Assembly (NCBI RefSeq): GCF_900130015.1
Contig: NZ_FQXS01000009.1
Location: 112,559-176,558, forward strand
DNA: 64,000 nucleotides
Source of the DNA: Desulfofustis glycolicus DSM 9705
GTDB lineage: Bacteria > Desulfobacterota > Desulfobulbia > Desulfobulbales > Desulfocapsaceae
Direction: 5' to 3'
The translations under genes were made by a program, and so were the position numbers. The notes below the pieces were generated by a model. It did not search any database and was not told where the DNA came from. It saw only the letters and a list, made by a program, of their open reading frames with translations. Each line of letters starts with the position of its first letter. Position 1 is the first letter of the stretch. This document shows, in pieces, positions 25,488 through 34,635 of the stretch.

Positions 25488-26462
25488 ATGTCCATCACTC
25501 TGAGACAATTAGAGATTTTTATAGCAGTTGCCGAGACGGCGCAAGTCACGAAGGCGAGCAAGAAGCTCTTCGTTACCCAGTCTGCTGTCAGCATGGCCTT
25601 GGCCGAGTTGGAGAATCAACTCGGCGGGTCTCTGTTCGACCGTCATGGCCGGAGCCTGATTCTCAATGCCCGCGGCCGCTATCTGTTGCCGCAGGCCAAG
25701 GACATCGTCGCCCAAGTCGCCAATATCGAAAGCATCATGTCGGAGCGCAACGATACGCTGGGCGGCTCCATCAATATTGCCGCTAGCTCATCGCTCGGTA
25801 ACTATATTTTGCCCTATCTGATCGGTGCGTTCAAGAAATCCCATCCGAAGGTGATGGTGACCATGCTCGTTTACAATACCAAAATCGTCGAGGGAATGGT
25901 GGTCGACGGCACGGTCGATATCGGTTTCGTCGAGGGCGAGATCAATAATTCCAATCTGAAAATCAGGCCCTGGTTCAAGGACGAACTGGTCGTGCTCACT
26001 TCGCCGTCAGATCCGTTGGCCAATAACGACGTGTTCGATGTTGCCAAGGATATGAAAGATTGCAAGTGGGTGATGCGCGAAAAGGGTTCGGGTACCGCCG
26101 CCATTTTCCACGAAAAGATGAAGGGCTATCTTGACGAGGTCAACGTCGTTTTCGAGACCGGCCATCCCGAATCGGTCAAGCGGGCCGTCGAGTCCGGCGT
26201 TGGTATTGGCTGCCTGTCGGCATTGACTATTTGCCGCGAAGTGGAAAACGGCTGGCTCAAGGCTCTTAAGGTGGAAGGCGTCGACATGAAGCGGCAATTA
26301 CATATCATCAGTCGCAAGGACCGGCCGGTCAACGATGCGCTCGTCGAGTTCCTGGTCTTCTGCGATGTGATGTCGGTTTGCGAGGAAGAAAACGTCTGTC
26401 TTTCATCCCCCTGGAAGCTGCAGTCCCTGTTGGCGCGACACTCCGCCGGCAAAAAGCGGTGA
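25488..26462 (+). CDS. LysR-family transcriptional regulator
   Basis: A 324-residue regulator with a winged HTH at the N-terminus (MSITLRQLEIFIAVAETAQVTKASKKLFVTQSAVSMALAELE spans 1-42) and a substrate-binding effector domain of the CysB/CbbR type (about 90-295). It has features of the sulfur/nitrogen-assimilation-like branch (SLGNYILPYLIGAFKK, GFVEGE), but the ligand cannot be read from sequence. It diverges from the complex I operon, so control of nuo is possible though unproven, since about 640 bp of repeats separate them. It converges on truA. Confidence 0.93.
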   Translation: MSITLRQLEIFIAVAETAQVTKASKKLFVTQSAVSMALAELENQLGGSLFDRHGRSLILNARGRYLLPQAKDIVAQVANIESIMSERNDTLGGSINIAASSSLGNYILPYLIGAFKKSHPKVMVTMLVYNTKIVEGMVVDGTVDIGFVEGEINNSNLKIRPWFKDELVVLTSPSDPLANNDVFDVAKDMKDCKWVMREKGSGTAAIFHEKMKGYLDEVNVVFETGHPESVKRAVESGVGIGCLSALTICREVENGWLKALKVEGVDMKRQLHIISRKDRPVNDALVEFLVFCDVMSVCEEENVCLSSPWKLQSLLARHSAGKKR

Positions 26463-26543
26463 CCGGCTCCATACCCGTACGCGTTTCACGTCATTCCGAT
26501 AAACGAAAAGCGCTCGTTTCGGCGCCCTCTCACCGTTGACTGC

Positions 26544-27311
26544 TTACCAGTCGTAGCGATAATGAACCTTCAGCAGCGTCAGACCGTGAGCAGGTGCGGT
26601 AGCTCCGGCCAGGTTGCGATCCCGCGCCTGCAGGATAGCTGAGAATTCGGGTACGTCCCGTTTGCCGCGACCGACTTCAAGCAGTGTCCCGGCAAGATTC
26701 CTGACCATGTGACGCAGGAAGCCGTCACCGGTAATCAATAGCTGAAAGAAACCGGGGTCCGCCTCCTCGATTGTTGCCCGGAAGATGGTGCGAATCGCAC
26801 CCCGGCCGGATGTCCTGCTTTTGTCGCGGGAGCCGGCGGTTTCAAAACTCGAGAAATCATGGGTGCCGCAGATGATTTCTAGACAGGCAGTTATCGCCTC
26901 GAGTGAGACCGGATAGGGCAGGTGGTAGGTGGTGAGCCGTCGGAGCGGGCAGAGTACCGGTCCGGTGAAGAAGGTGTAGCGGTAGGTCTTGGCCAGAGCG
27001 GAAAAACGGGCGTGAAAACCGGTTGCTTCATCCTCGGCGGCGGTAATACGGATATCCTCGGGCAGCAACGCGTTGAGTCCCTTTTGCAGCACCCGGCAGG
27101 AAAGAGCGGTGGCAATCGAAAAATGAGCGGTCATGCCGACGGCATGGACACCGGCATCGGTGCGTCCGGCCCCGTGAACGGTAATCTGACGGTTGCAGAT
27201 GATGCTTGCCGCTCGCTCGAGCTCCTGTTGAATCGAGGGGCCGTTTGTCTGGCGCTGCCAGCCGCAATAGCCGGTGCCGTCGTAGGCGATGACAAGCTTG
27301 ATGGTGCGCAT
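26544..27311 (-). CDS. truA: tRNA pseudouridine(38-40) synthase TruA
   Basis: Makes pseudouridine at positions 38-40 of the tRNA anticodon arm. The 255-residue protein has the conserved YDGTGYCGWQRQ near the N-terminus and the catalytic aspartate in GRTDAGVHA (Asp52). Length is typical. It starts 29 bp after the argC stop on the same strand, suggesting co-transcription with argC. Confidence 0.96.
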   Translation of the reverse strand: MRTIKLVIAYDGTGYCGWQRQTNGPSIQQELERAASIICNRQITVHGAGRTDAGVHAVGMTAHFSIATALSCRVLQKGLNALLPEDIRITAAEDEATGFHARFSALAKTYRYTFFTGPVLCPLRRLTTYHLPYPVSLEAITACLEIICGTHDFSSFETAGSRDKSRTSGRGAIRTIFRATIEEADPGFFQLLITGDGFLRHMVRNLAGTLLEVGRGKRDVPEFSAILQARDRNLAGATAPAHGLTLLKVHYRYDW

Positions 27312-27340
27312 GGCGCAGCGCGCGGCGGCGGTATCCGGTG

Positions 27341-28381
27341 TTACGGGAAGAGGGGGACCTGGGTCAGCCCGGCCGTCTCATCATAGCCACACATCAGGTT
27401 CATGTTCTGAACGGCCTGACCGGCGGCGCCTTTGACCAGATTATCGATCGCCGCGGTAAGAATGACCCGATTGGTCCTCTCTTCGATAGTCAGCGCAATA
27501 TCACAGTGGTTGGAGCCGCGGACGTATTGGGTAGCCGGCTGTTCGCCGCGGTCCAGGACACGCACGAACGGTTCGTTGTGATAGCGCTGATGCAAGAGTT
27601 CGCGGAGCTGGTCCTCATCGGCGTCGGTCGTCAGTGTGGCGTAGATGGTGCTGAGAATGCCCCGGGAAATCGGCAGCAGGTGCGGCGTAAAGGTGACGGT
27701 GACGGGATGACCGGCAGAGTCGCTGAGGTGCTGCTCGATCTCGGGGGTATGACGGTGTTGTCCGGCGACTTTGTAGGCGCGGAAACCGTCGTTGATTTCG
27801 CAGAAAAGGGTGGCTATGCTAGCGCTTCGACCGGCACCTGATGTCCCCGATTTGGCGTCGATAATGATCGATCTGGTGTCGATGACACCGGCGTGGAGCA
27901 ACGGAGCCAGAGTCAGGATGATGCCGGTCGGATAGCAGCCGGGATTACCGACCAGATTGGCCGGCCGAATGCGCTCCCGATACAGCTCGGGCAAACCGTA
28001 GACCGCTGTCGCAGCTAACTCCGGGGCACTGTGTGTCTGGTACCAGTGTTCATAGACGGCGATGTCGCGGAACCGGAAATCGGCGGATAGATCAACGACC
28101 TTCCTGCCGGCCTCGATCAGTCCCGGCACCAACGCCATTGCCGCTTGGTGCGGCACGGCACAGAAGAAAAAGTCGGCCAGTTCGGCAAGTTGTGCGCTTG
28201 TCGGGTTAGTACAGATAAGATCTGTCCGCTGGTGTAGATGCGGATAGATGGACGACAGCGGCTTTCCTTCGTGTTGCCGGGAAGTCGCGGCCGTGACGGT
28301 GACATCGGGGTGGGTACTGAGCAGGCGGACGAGTTCGCCGCCGGTATAGCCGGAAGCTCCAATAATGGCAACGCGCAGCAT
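27341..28381 (-). CDS. argC: N-acetyl-gamma-glutamyl-phosphate reductase
   Basis: NADPH-dependent reduction in arginine synthesis. The 346-residue protein has the Rossmann loop GASGYTGGEL (8-17) and the catalytic cysteine in GNPGCYPTG (Cys149); KSGTSGAGR is also conserved. I chose the ATG at 28381 (MLRVAIIGAS); the longer frame reads into the rpsI terminator. No other arg genes are nearby; it lies between rpsI and truA. Confidence 0.96.
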   Translation of the reverse strand: MLRVAIIGASGYTGGELVRLLSTHPDVTVTAATSRQHEGKPLSSIYPHLHQRTDLICTNPTSAQLAELADFFFCAVPHQAAMALVPGLIEAGRKVVDLSADFRFRDIAVYEHWYQTHSAPELAATAVYGLPELYRERIRPANLVGNPGCYPTGIILTLAPLLHAGVIDTRSIIIDAKSGTSGAGRSASIATLFCEINDGFRAYKVAGQHRHTPEIEQHLSDSAGHPVTVTFTPHLLPISRGILSTIYATLTTDADEDQLRELLHQRYHNEPFVRVLDRGEQPATQYVRGSNHCDIALTIEERTNRVILTAAIDNLVKGAAGQAVQNMNLMCGYDETAGLTQVPLFP

Positions 28382-28427
28382 GATAAAAGATCCTCGCTGG
28401 TTGGTGGTGATGGTAAGCGGATAGTAC

Positions 28428-28465
28428 AAAAGAAAACGGGGATAACAGACCTGCTGCCATCCCCG
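28428..28465 (-). terminator. Intrinsic terminator after rplM-rpsI
   Basis: On the minus strand CGGGGAT (28465-28459) pairs with ATCCCCG (28443-28437) and is followed by TTTTCTTTT. It stands between the rpsI stop and the argC start and should end the ribosomal-protein transcript. Confidence 0.7.
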
Positions 28466-28525
28466 TCGCACCTGCCGGTTGCCCCTCCGTGCCTGCGGCA
28501 GGGGGAGCAAAATTCACGGCGGCTG

Positions 28526-28915
28526 TTATCGTTTGGAAAACTGGAACTTGGCGCGGGCGCCTTTCTGGCCGTATTTTTTTCGTTCCTTGTTGCGCGGATC
28601 ACGGGTCAGCAGGCCGGAGCGCTTCAGAGAGCCGCGGTAATCACCGCCGACTTCCAGCAATGCTTTGGAGATGCCGTGGGCCAAGGCGTCGACCTGTGCC
28701 GATTTGCCGCCGCCTTTAAGGGTCGCGACAACATCGTACTGGTCGGCGGTTTCGGTGACTTGAAACGGTTTAGCGATACGGGAATGCTGGAACATGCCGC
28801 CAAAATATTGATCGGCGTCCATCTGGTTGACGGTCACTTTGCCGGTTCCCGGAACGATCCAGACTCGGGCTACCGCTTTTTTCCTCTTACCGGTTGCGTA
28901 AAAACGATCGGCCAT
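28526..28915 (-). CDS. rpsI: 30S ribosomal protein S9
   Basis: A 129-residue basic protein starting MADRFYATGKRKKAVARVW and ending in KFQFSKR, the conserved S9 tail (K-R at the C-terminus reaches the P-site tRNA). The ATG at 28915 has GGAG upstream; a TTG two codons earlier is less likely. It directly follows rplM, the near-universal L13-S9 operon. Confidence 0.97.
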   Translation of the reverse strand: MADRFYATGKRKKAVARVWIVPGTGKVTVNQMDADQYFGGMFQHSRIAKPFQVTETADQYDVVATLKGGGKSAQVDALAHGISKALLEVGGDYRGSLKRSGLLTRDPRNKERKKYGQKGARAKFQFSKR

Positions 28916-28934
28916 GGCCAATTACTCCGTTATG

Positions 28935-29363
28935 CTAAAGGGTCAGTTCTTCCGGCTGCTGGGCAGTATGCGGATGCTCGGTGCCGGCATAGACTTTAAG
29001 TTTTTTCAACTGAGCTCGGCCGATCTTGTTCTTGGGCAGCATCCCCTTCACTGCTTCCATGATCAGGGCGGTCGGATGTTTTACCAACATTTCCCGGGCG
29101 GTGGTCTCTTTCAGGCCGCCCATGTAGCCGGTGTGTCGATAATAGATCTTGTCGTCCCACTTGGTGCCGGTCAGGTGAATCTTCTCGGCATTGGTGACGA
29201 CGATAAAATCTCCGTTATCGATAAACGGTGAGAAGGTCGGTTTATGTTTGCCGCGGAGACGAGATGCAATTTCAGTTGCAAGACGACCCAGAACCTTGTC
29301 CTTGGCATCAACGACATACCACTTTCTTTCTATCTCCCGGACAGGAGCAAGGTAGGTTTTCAT
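28935..29363 (-). CDS. rplM: 50S ribosomal protein L13
   Basis: A 142-residue protein with typical L13 segments: [32 protein letters not shown] and [13 protein letters not shown]. It is the first gene of the L13-S9 pair, 19 bp before rpsI. A terminator for the upstream tRNA gene lies just before it, so its own promoter must be within roughly 29364-29410. Confidence 0.97.
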   Translation of the reverse strand: MKTYLAPVREIERKWYVVDAKDKVLGRLATEIASRLRGKHKPTFSPFIDNGDFIVVTNAEKIHLTGTKWDDKIYYRHTGYMGGLKETTAREMLVKHPTALIMEAVKGMLPKNKIGRAQLKKLKVYAGTEHPHTAQQPEELTL

Positions 29364-29401
29364 GTGGTCCTCAACGGTCTCTACAAAGGTGAATCGTTAA
29401 T

Positions 29402-29430
29402 AAAAAAAGGTTCGAGCAGAGTCGAACCTT
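29402..29430 (-). terminator. Intrinsic terminator after tRNA-Gly
   Basis: Minus-strand stem AAGGTTCGA / TCGAACCTT (29430-29422 with 29415-29407), loop CTCTGC, followed by a T-run (A-run at 29402-29408 on the plus strand). It lies 13 bp beyond the tRNA 3' end. Confidence 0.85.
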
Positions 29431-29442
29431 GAGGTGTCGAAG

Positions 29443-29517
<75 letters not shown>

Positions 29518-29544
29518 TCTGTTTCATACTCAAAACAGGACAAC

Positions 29545-29573
29545 ATTTAATAAACGACAGGTCAAATGTCAAC
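29545..29573 (-). promoter_or_regulatory. Predicted promoter of tRNA-Gly
   Basis: Minus-strand TTGACA (29573-29568), 17-bp spacer, TTAAAT (29550-29545), placing the start of transcription about 20 bases before the tRNA 5' end. Confidence 0.5.
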
Positions 29574-29754
29574 AGAAAAAGATAGCGCTGAAGACTTTGC
29601 CCGTTTTTGTCGAAAACGCGACCTGCGGAAAAAAAGATGGTTTTCGCCTGACATTATATGATAGATATAAAGGACATGCAAAAAAACAAAACGCAATGCA
29701 GCGACCTCCTGCCGGAAGAGCTGGATTGTGCGTTGAACTTTTCCAGGGACTGCT

Positions 29755-30357
29755 ATGTCGGAAACAGAAAACGGGCGATACGGCAGCATAGCGCGCCGTA
29801 CCACCGAAACCGATGTCGAGCTCGAACTCAATCTCGATGGGACGGGAAAGGCCTCGGTGGTCAGCGGCGTCGGGTTTCTCGATCACATGTTGACGCTTTT
29901 CGCTGTGCACGGCTTTTTCGATCTGTCGCTGACGGCCAGTGGCGATATTAATGTCGACGATCACCACAGCGTTGAAGATGTCGGCATCTGCCTCGGCCAG
30001 GCCTTTGGTGCAGCGCTTGGCGACAAGGGCGGCATCAGGCGCTATGGCATGAGTCTGGTGCCGATGGACGAGACATTGGTCCGGGTCGTCGTCGACGTGT
30101 CGAATCGACCGTTTCTGCATTACCAGGTACCAATTATCGACCAGAAAGTCGGCACCTTCGATACCAGCTTGGTTAAAGAGTTTCTGCGGGCCCTAGCGCA
30201 GCATGGCGGCCTGACCCTGCATGTCGATATGATGCACGGCGATAATGCGCACCATCTCATCGAGGCTGTTTTCAAGGCGCTCGGCCGGGCCCTCAACGAG
30301 GCTACGAGCCGATTGGCCGGCGTATCAGCTGCCGTATCTTCCAAGGGCTGTCTATAA
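29755..30357 (+). CDS. hisB: Imidazoleglycerol-phosphate dehydratase
   Basis: Sixth step of histidine synthesis, dehydrating IGP to imidazole-acetol phosphate. The 200-residue, monofunctional protein has RTTETDVELELNLDGTG near the N-terminus, GFLDHMLTLFAVHG, the metal-binding DDHHSVEDVGI and a second HMMHGDNAHHLIEAVFKALG. No phosphatase domain is fused, so it is HisB dehydratase only. Other his genes are not in the window. The following lipoprotein gene begins 39 bp later. Confidence 0.96.
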   Translation: MSETENGRYGSIARRTTETDVELELNLDGTGKASVVSGVGFLDHMLTLFAVHGFFDLSLTASGDINVDDHHSVEDVGICLGQAFGAALGDKGGIRRYGMSLVPMDETLVRVVVDVSNRPFLHYQVPIIDQKVGTFDTSLVKEFLRALAQHGGLTLHVDMMHGDNAHHLIEAVFKALGRALNEATSRLAGVSAAVSSKGCL

Positions 30358-30396
30358 CCCGATTGCCGATTCTTCGGCCGCAACAATGAGGTCTTC

Positions 30397-31038
30397 GTGA
30401 AATCATCAATGTCTTTTGTTCAGGCCATGCTGGCCTGCCTGCTGCTGATCGTGCTCGCCTCCTGCGGCGGGACAAGTGCGGTGCCAACCGAGGAACAACG
30501 ACAGGCGGCCATCAGCCAGGTCCCGTGTCTGGTCGTGCTGCCCGTTGAAATAGACCTGCAGGAAGTTCAGGAAGTCAAGTATGACCAAGCCGCCCGGTTG
30601 GAGAAGGGCGCCGCTTACATGGATACGGTATTGGCCGAACAACTCAACGGGCGCGGCCATGTCAGAATATTGTCGTCGCGGCAGCTGACCGCGCTGATGC
30701 CGGATTACGGCGGTGATCGGCAGACATTGATCGAGCGCATCGGCAGCGAAGTGAAATGCAATGCGGTTCTGGTTACCACGCTGAGCCGGTATCAACCGAG
30801 GGTCGGCGGTGACTTTGGGGTCGAGCAGCCGGCATCGGTAGTTTTCGCGATGAAACTCTACGACATCCGTCAGGGCCCGGTGCTCTGGAGTACCATGTTT
30901 GCCGAGACCCAGCAATCGCTGCTGAGTAACCTGATGTCCTTCGGCACGGCCGTCAAGCGTGGATTTAAGTGGGTTACCGCCGAAGAGATGGTTGAGCAGG
31001 GAATTATCGATAAGATTCGGGAATGTCCGTATCTCTGA
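30397..31038 (+). CDS. Putative lipoprotein, function unknown
   Basis: A 213-residue protein with a lipoprotein signal: hydrophobic MLACLLLIVL then the lipobox LASC (Cys23), so probably an anchored periplasmic protein. The mature part (VPCLVVLPVEID..., a VRILSSRQLTALMP segment and NAVLVTTLSRYQPRVGG) resembles small outer-membrane-associated lipoproteins with a stress- or secretion-related alpha/beta fold, but I do not assign a family. The start is a GTG at 30397 with GAGG upstream; an ATG at 30409 is an alternative. A strong hairpin terminator follows 21 bp past the stop. Confidence 0.8.
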   Translation: MKSSMSFVQAMLACLLLIVLASCGGTSAVPTEEQRQAAISQVPCLVVLPVEIDLQEVQEVKYDQAARLEKGAAYMDTVLAEQLNGRGHVRILSSRQLTALMPDYGGDRQTLIERIGSEVKCNAVLVTTLSRYQPRVGGDFGVEQPASVVFAMKLYDIRQGPVLWSTMFAETQQSLLSNLMSFGTAVKRGFKWVTAEEMVEQGIIDKIRECPYL

Positions 31039-31059
31039 GAAAGCCGGGTGCAGTGAAGG

Positions 31060-31102
31060 ACAACAGCCCGACGGTCCGGCCGGACCGTCGGGCTGTTGTT
31101 TT
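31060..31102 (+). terminator. Strong hairpin terminator after the lipoprotein gene
   Basis: A perfect 20-bp inverted repeat ACAACAGCCCGACGGTCCGG and its complement (31060-31079 with 31080-31099), with TTTT at 31099-31102. It is palindromic, so it could also act on the minus strand. The next gene starts 30 bp on. Confidence 0.85.
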
Positions 31103-31132
31103 CCCGGTTCAACCGACACCAGACAGAACGGT

Positions 31133-31987
31133 ATGAGCGCAACGGTACAGAAGCAGAGGCCAGCGAGATCGACCCGGCTGCCCGGACCGCTCAACCGTAA
31201 GATCGGCCGGGCCATGCATGACTGGCGGATGCTCGATCACGGTGATCGGGTGCTGGTTGCCGTGTCGGGAGGTGTCGACAGCCTGGTTGCCGCCTGGGTC
31301 TTGCACCAGTGGCGGGCCAAGGCGCCGATCGAGTACGAAGTCGAAGCGGTTCACATCGTCAATGACCCGGTCGATGCGGCGCCGGTGGGCGACATGTCGG
31401 CCGAGAGCATCGGTCGCCAGGTGAGGGGCTGGGGGCTGACCTATTCGGCCGTAGCCGGCCGGCCGGTCCCCGAAGGAGAGGACCGCACCTGTTTCATCTG
31501 TGCTCGCAATCGGCGCAGCCAGCTCTTCGATTTCGCCCGGCAGCGGGGATGCGGTAAAGTGGCGCTGGGGCATCACAAGGACGATTTGATCGAAACGTTT
31601 TTCATTAACAGCCTGTACAGCGGCAATTTGTCGACGATGCTGCCCCGGCAAGACCTGTTCGGTGGCCGGCTCAGCCTGATCCGCATCCTCTCTTACCTGG
31701 AAAAGCGAGATGTGCTTGCGCTTGCCGAACTGGCCGGTATCGAGCCGGTTGCCAACCGGTGCCCCCTCGCCGGTGATACCCGGCGCGACACGGTGCGGGA
31801 GTTGCTGGCTGGTCTTTACGCCGTCGTCCCGGGCGCCAAGGAGTCGGTATTTGCGGCGTTGGGCAACGTCCGTTACGATTATTTGCTGAACCGTCCCCCG
31901 ATCTCTGACCATGGCCGCCGGACCGATGGGATGGACGACTATGGAGCATCTCTTTCTGCACGACCAACCGATCAGGAGCAGATATGA
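31133..31987 (+). CDS. TtcA-like PP-loop ATPase (probable tRNA thiolation family)
   Basis: A 284-residue N-type ATP pyrophosphatase with the PP-loop SGGVDS (45-50), the CxxC of [13 protein letters not shown] (Cys120, Cys123) and a third cysteine in ANRCPLAG (Cys210). TtcA, which 2-thiolates C32 of tRNA, uses three cysteines in this layout to hold an iron-sulfur cluster. Paralogues of unknown target exist, so the substrate is not certain. The ATG at 31133 follows the terminator hairpin. Its end overlaps the asnS start by 4 bp (ATGA), so it is translationally coupled to a tRNA synthetase, consistent with a tRNA job. Confidence 0.83.
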   Translation: MSATVQKQRPARSTRLPGPLNRKIGRAMHDWRMLDHGDRVLVAVSGGVDSLVAAWVLHQWRAKAPIEYEVEAVHIVNDPVDAAPVGDMSAESIGRQVRGWGLTYSAVAGRPVPEGEDRTCFICARNRRSQLFDFARQRGCGKVALGHHKDDLIETFFINSLYSGNLSTMLPRQDLFGGRLSLIRILSYLEKRDVLALAELAGIEPVANRCPLAGDTRRDTVRELLAGLYAVVPGAKESVFAALGNVRYDYLLNRPPISDHGRRTDGMDDYGASLSARPTDQEQI

Positions 31988-33366
31988 TAATCGAGCGCAT
32001 CAAAGGACTCTTTGCCGGACAACTGCTTGGAAAACAGGTGACGGTGGCCGGCTGGGTCCGAACCAGACGTGACGCCGGCAGCTTTTCGTTCATCGAGGTC
32101 AACGACGGATCGACGCTGGCCAATCTACAGGTTATAGCCGAGCGGACGCTGACCAATTACGAAGATGAGATCAAGCGCTTGACCACCGGCTGCAGCGTCG
32201 TCATTACCGGAGAATTGAAGGAGTCGCCGGCCAAGGGGCAGGCGGTGGAGGTGCTGGCCGACGTGGTGAGCGTGGTCGGCTGGGCCGACCCGGAAAGTTA
32301 TCCACTCCAGAAAAAACGGCACTCTTTTGAGTATCTGCGGGAAATTTCCCATTTGCGGCCGCGGACCAATGCGCTCGGCGCGGTGGCCCGGGTCAGATCA
32401 CACCTGACGCACGCCGTACACCGGTTCTTCCAGCAGCGGGGATTCTTTCACATCCATACCCCGGTCATAACCACCAGCGACTGCGAAGGTGCCGGCGAGA
32501 TGTTCCAGGTGCTGACCGCTTCTGAAGCGGCCCGGAAAGGAGCTTTGCCGGAGCAGGGAAAGGGTTTTTTCGGTAAACCGGCCGGGCTTACCGTCAGCGG
32601 TCAGCTGCAGGCCGAGGTCTATGCCCAAGCTCTTGGCCGCGTCTATACCTTCGGTCCTACGTTCCGGGCCGAAAATTCCAACACCAGTCGGCATCTCGCC
32701 GAGTTCTGGATGCTTGAACCGGAGATGGCGTTCTGCGATCTGAGCTGCAATATGGATCTTGCCGAAACGCTGCTCAGGTTTTTGCTGGCAGACGTGCTTG
32801 CGGAGTGTGCCGAAGACATGGCGCTGTTCGATCGCTTTGTCGCCCAAGGAGTGATCAAACGGTTGCAGCACATCGTCGACAACGATTTTATACGTATCAC
32901 CTATACCGAGGCCGTCGACCGTCTGTTGTCATCGGGGAAGTCCTTCGATTTTCCGGTCAGCTGGGGCGTTGACCTGCAGTCGGAACATGAGCGGTTCCTG
33001 ACTGAAGAGGTGTATGGACTGCCACTGATCGTTACCGATTATCCGGCGGCAATCAAACCGTTCTACATGCGGGTCGGCGATGATGGAACGACGGTGGCGG
33101 CGATGGACATCCTCGTCGCCGGCATTGGCGAGATCGTCGGCGGCAGTCAGCGGGAAGAACGTTACGATGTCTTGCTGGCCCGGATGCAGCACCTGGGTAT
33201 CGATGATGTAGACTACCAGTGGTACCTCGACCTGCGGCGCTATGGCACGGTGCCTCATTCCGGTTTCGGCCTTGGCTTCGAGCGCCTTGTCCAGTTGGTT
33301 ACCGGTATGCCCAATATCCGCGAGGTCATTCCCTTTCCCCGGACCCCCGGCTATGCACCATGCTGA
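31984..33366 (+). CDS. asnS: Asparaginyl-tRNA synthetase
   Basis: A 460-residue class IIb synthetase with an OB-fold anticodon domain (about 15-110: [23 protein letters not shown]) and catalytic domain motifs [21 protein letters not shown] (motif 1 region), [26 protein letters not shown] (motif 2) and [20 protein letters not shown] (motif 3). These fit AsnRS rather than AspRS. It overlaps the TtcA-like gene by 4 bp; a long repeat starts only 15 bp past its stop. Confidence 0.96.
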   Translation: MIIERIKGLFAGQLLGKQVTVAGWVRTRRDAGSFSFIEVNDGSTLANLQVIAERTLTNYEDEIKRLTTGCSVVITGELKESPAKGQAVEVLADVVSVVGWADPESYPLQKKRHSFEYLREISHLRPRTNALGAVARVRSHLTHAVHRFFQQRGFFHIHTPVITTSDCEGAGEMFQVLTASEAARKGALPEQGKGFFGKPAGLTVSGQLQAEVYAQALGRVYTFGPTFRAENSNTSRHLAEFWMLEPEMAFCDLSCNMDLAETLLRFLLADVLAECAEDMALFDRFVAQGVIKRLQHIVDNDFIRITYTEAVDRLLSSGKSFDFPVSWGVDLQSEHERFLTEEVYGLPLIVTDYPAAIKPFYMRVGDDGTTVAAMDILVAGIGEIVGGSQREERYDVLLARMQHLGIDDVDYQWYLDLRRYGTVPHSGFGLGFERLVQLVTGMPNIREVIPFPRTPGYAPC

Positions 33367-33381
33367 CCCATGGCTGGGCGG

Positions 33382-33563
33382 CACAACGAATAATGAAAAT
33401 CGGCGGATTGGTCGGCAGGGCTGACCGGTCCTGCCTCCAGCTGCTGCGCTGCGGCCTGATCGGCTGAATCTCGACCAACGGCGGGACAGGTTTTAACCTG
33501 TCTTCCGCTCACTATCATGTAGCCTCCGGCAGAACCGGCCAGCCCGGGGAACTGATTTTCATA
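33382..33563 (+). repeat. Long modular intergenic repeat, copy C, with palindrome as central module
   Basis: It starts CACAACGAATAATGAAAATCGGCGG, runs through GCTGCTGCGCTGCGGCCTGATCGG, then the central part is the short palindrome GGCGGGACAGGTTTTAACCTG (33479 on), then returns to TAGCCTCCGGCAGAACCGGCC and CCCGGGGAACTGATTTTCATAT. Both ends match the copies at 46897 and 57482, but their roughly 100-bp middle is replaced. The right flank repeats CTACAACGAAGCATGAAA (about 33582-33600). The rest of the gap to 33740 is AT-richer with no gene seen. Confidence 0.85.
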
Positions 33564-33740
33564 TGGCCCCCACGACAGAAAGCTACAACGAAGCATGAAA
33601 CTTTGCAGTTGCATCTAAATGGGAGATTGAAAAATTCGGAATTCAGTTCAAGATCGAGGCGCGCAAGAAAATTTTTCCGCAGGCATATAAATGATATTCC
33701 GAGGATAAAATTTGATTGCGCAACGATGAGATTGGGCGAA

Positions 33741-33769
33741 TTGACAATTTTCAAGGTTCCCTAAAAATA
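33741..33769 (+). promoter_or_regulatory. Possible promoter for ubiE/menG
   Basis: TTGACA at 33741-33746 followed after 15-17 bp by the A-rich TAAAAATA. The -35 is perfect and the -10 weak. It lies in a locally AT-rich stretch about 35 bp before the gene. Confidence 0.4.
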
Positions 33770-33800
33770 CAACTGCAGTATCTGGAGAAAGGGAGAATTG

Positions 33801-34502
33801 ATGGGTAAAGCAGAAGGCGTGCAGGCGATGTTCGATGCCATTGCCGGCCGTTACGACCTGATGAACCGGTTGATGACGCTTGGTCAGGACCAGCGGTGGC
33901 GGCGTTTTGTCGTCCAGCGGGCCGGAGATCCCGGTCGCGGAGCGGTTCTCGATCTGGCCTGCGGCACCGGTGATATCGCCGCGCTGTTTTGCCGGGTCGC
34001 GCCGCAGGCCCGGGTGCTGGCCGCCGACTTTTCCCTGAACATGCTGGCCCGGGCACGGCACCGCTTTCAGGAGCTGCCAATCTGCTGGCAGGCATGCGAC
34101 GCGAATCAGCTGCCGTTTCGCGAGCAGAGCTTTGAGGCGGTCACCTTTGGTTATCTGCTGCGCAATGTCGATGACGCGCTGCACGTGCTGAGAGAGGTGC
34201 GGCGGGTGCTGGTGGCCGGCGGCAGGGTCGTCTGTCTCGATACGACGCCACCGCGCAAAGGGCCGCTCTGGCCGTTTATTCGTTTCTATCTGCAGGTCGT
34301 CGTTCCCGCTCTCGGCCGCTGCATTGCTCGGGACAAGGCGGCGTATGCCTATCTGACCGGTTCGACCATGGACTTTTACGAGGCGGAAGTGTTGGCGGCG
34401 CTGTTTCGCCAGGCGGGTTTCGCCAACGTCGGCTATCGCCGTTTCATGTTCGGTACGATCGGTGTTCACTGGGGTGAGAAAGACCCGGTTGTCGGATTGT
34501 GA
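33801..34502 (+). CDS. ubiE: Demethylmenaquinone/ubiquinone methyltransferase (UbiE/MenG)
   Basis: SAM-dependent C-methylation of the quinone ring; in an anaerobe the product is probably menaquinone. The 233-residue protein has the family opening VQAMFDAIAGRYDLMNRLMTLGQDQRWR (8-35), SAM motif I LDLACGTGDIA (50-60), AVTFGYLLRNVDD and VCLDTTPPRKGPLW. The ATG at 33801 follows AAAGGGAG. It stands as a single gene between repeat C and a universal-stress gene. Confidence 0.94.
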   Translation: MGKAEGVQAMFDAIAGRYDLMNRLMTLGQDQRWRRFVVQRAGDPGRGAVLDLACGTGDIAALFCRVAPQARVLAADFSLNMLARARHRFQELPICWQACDANQLPFREQSFEAVTFGYLLRNVDDALHVLREVRRVLVAGGRVVCLDTTPPRKGPLWPFIRFYLQVVVPALGRCIARDKAAYAYLTGSTMDFYEAEVLAALFRQAGFANVGYRRFMFGTIGVHWGEKDPVVGL

Positions 34503-34635
34503 TTCTGCCACTGCAGATCTTGCTGTTATCACTTGCAACAACCCGGTCGATATGAGAACATTATTTACAGCAGGGAAGAGAAGCAGGACCTAACCGTAAC
34601 ATGTCGGATAAGCACTACAAAGAGGGATACCAACC

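Noticed and set aside
26462..26543. Terminator between lysR and truA
   Set aside because: Only a weak bulged stem (AAACGA/TCGTTT) with no T-run; not strong enough to list.
29658..29951. Plus-strand ORF overlapping the hisB start
   Set aside because: It runs out of frame into hisB and its second half is a shadow of that gene.
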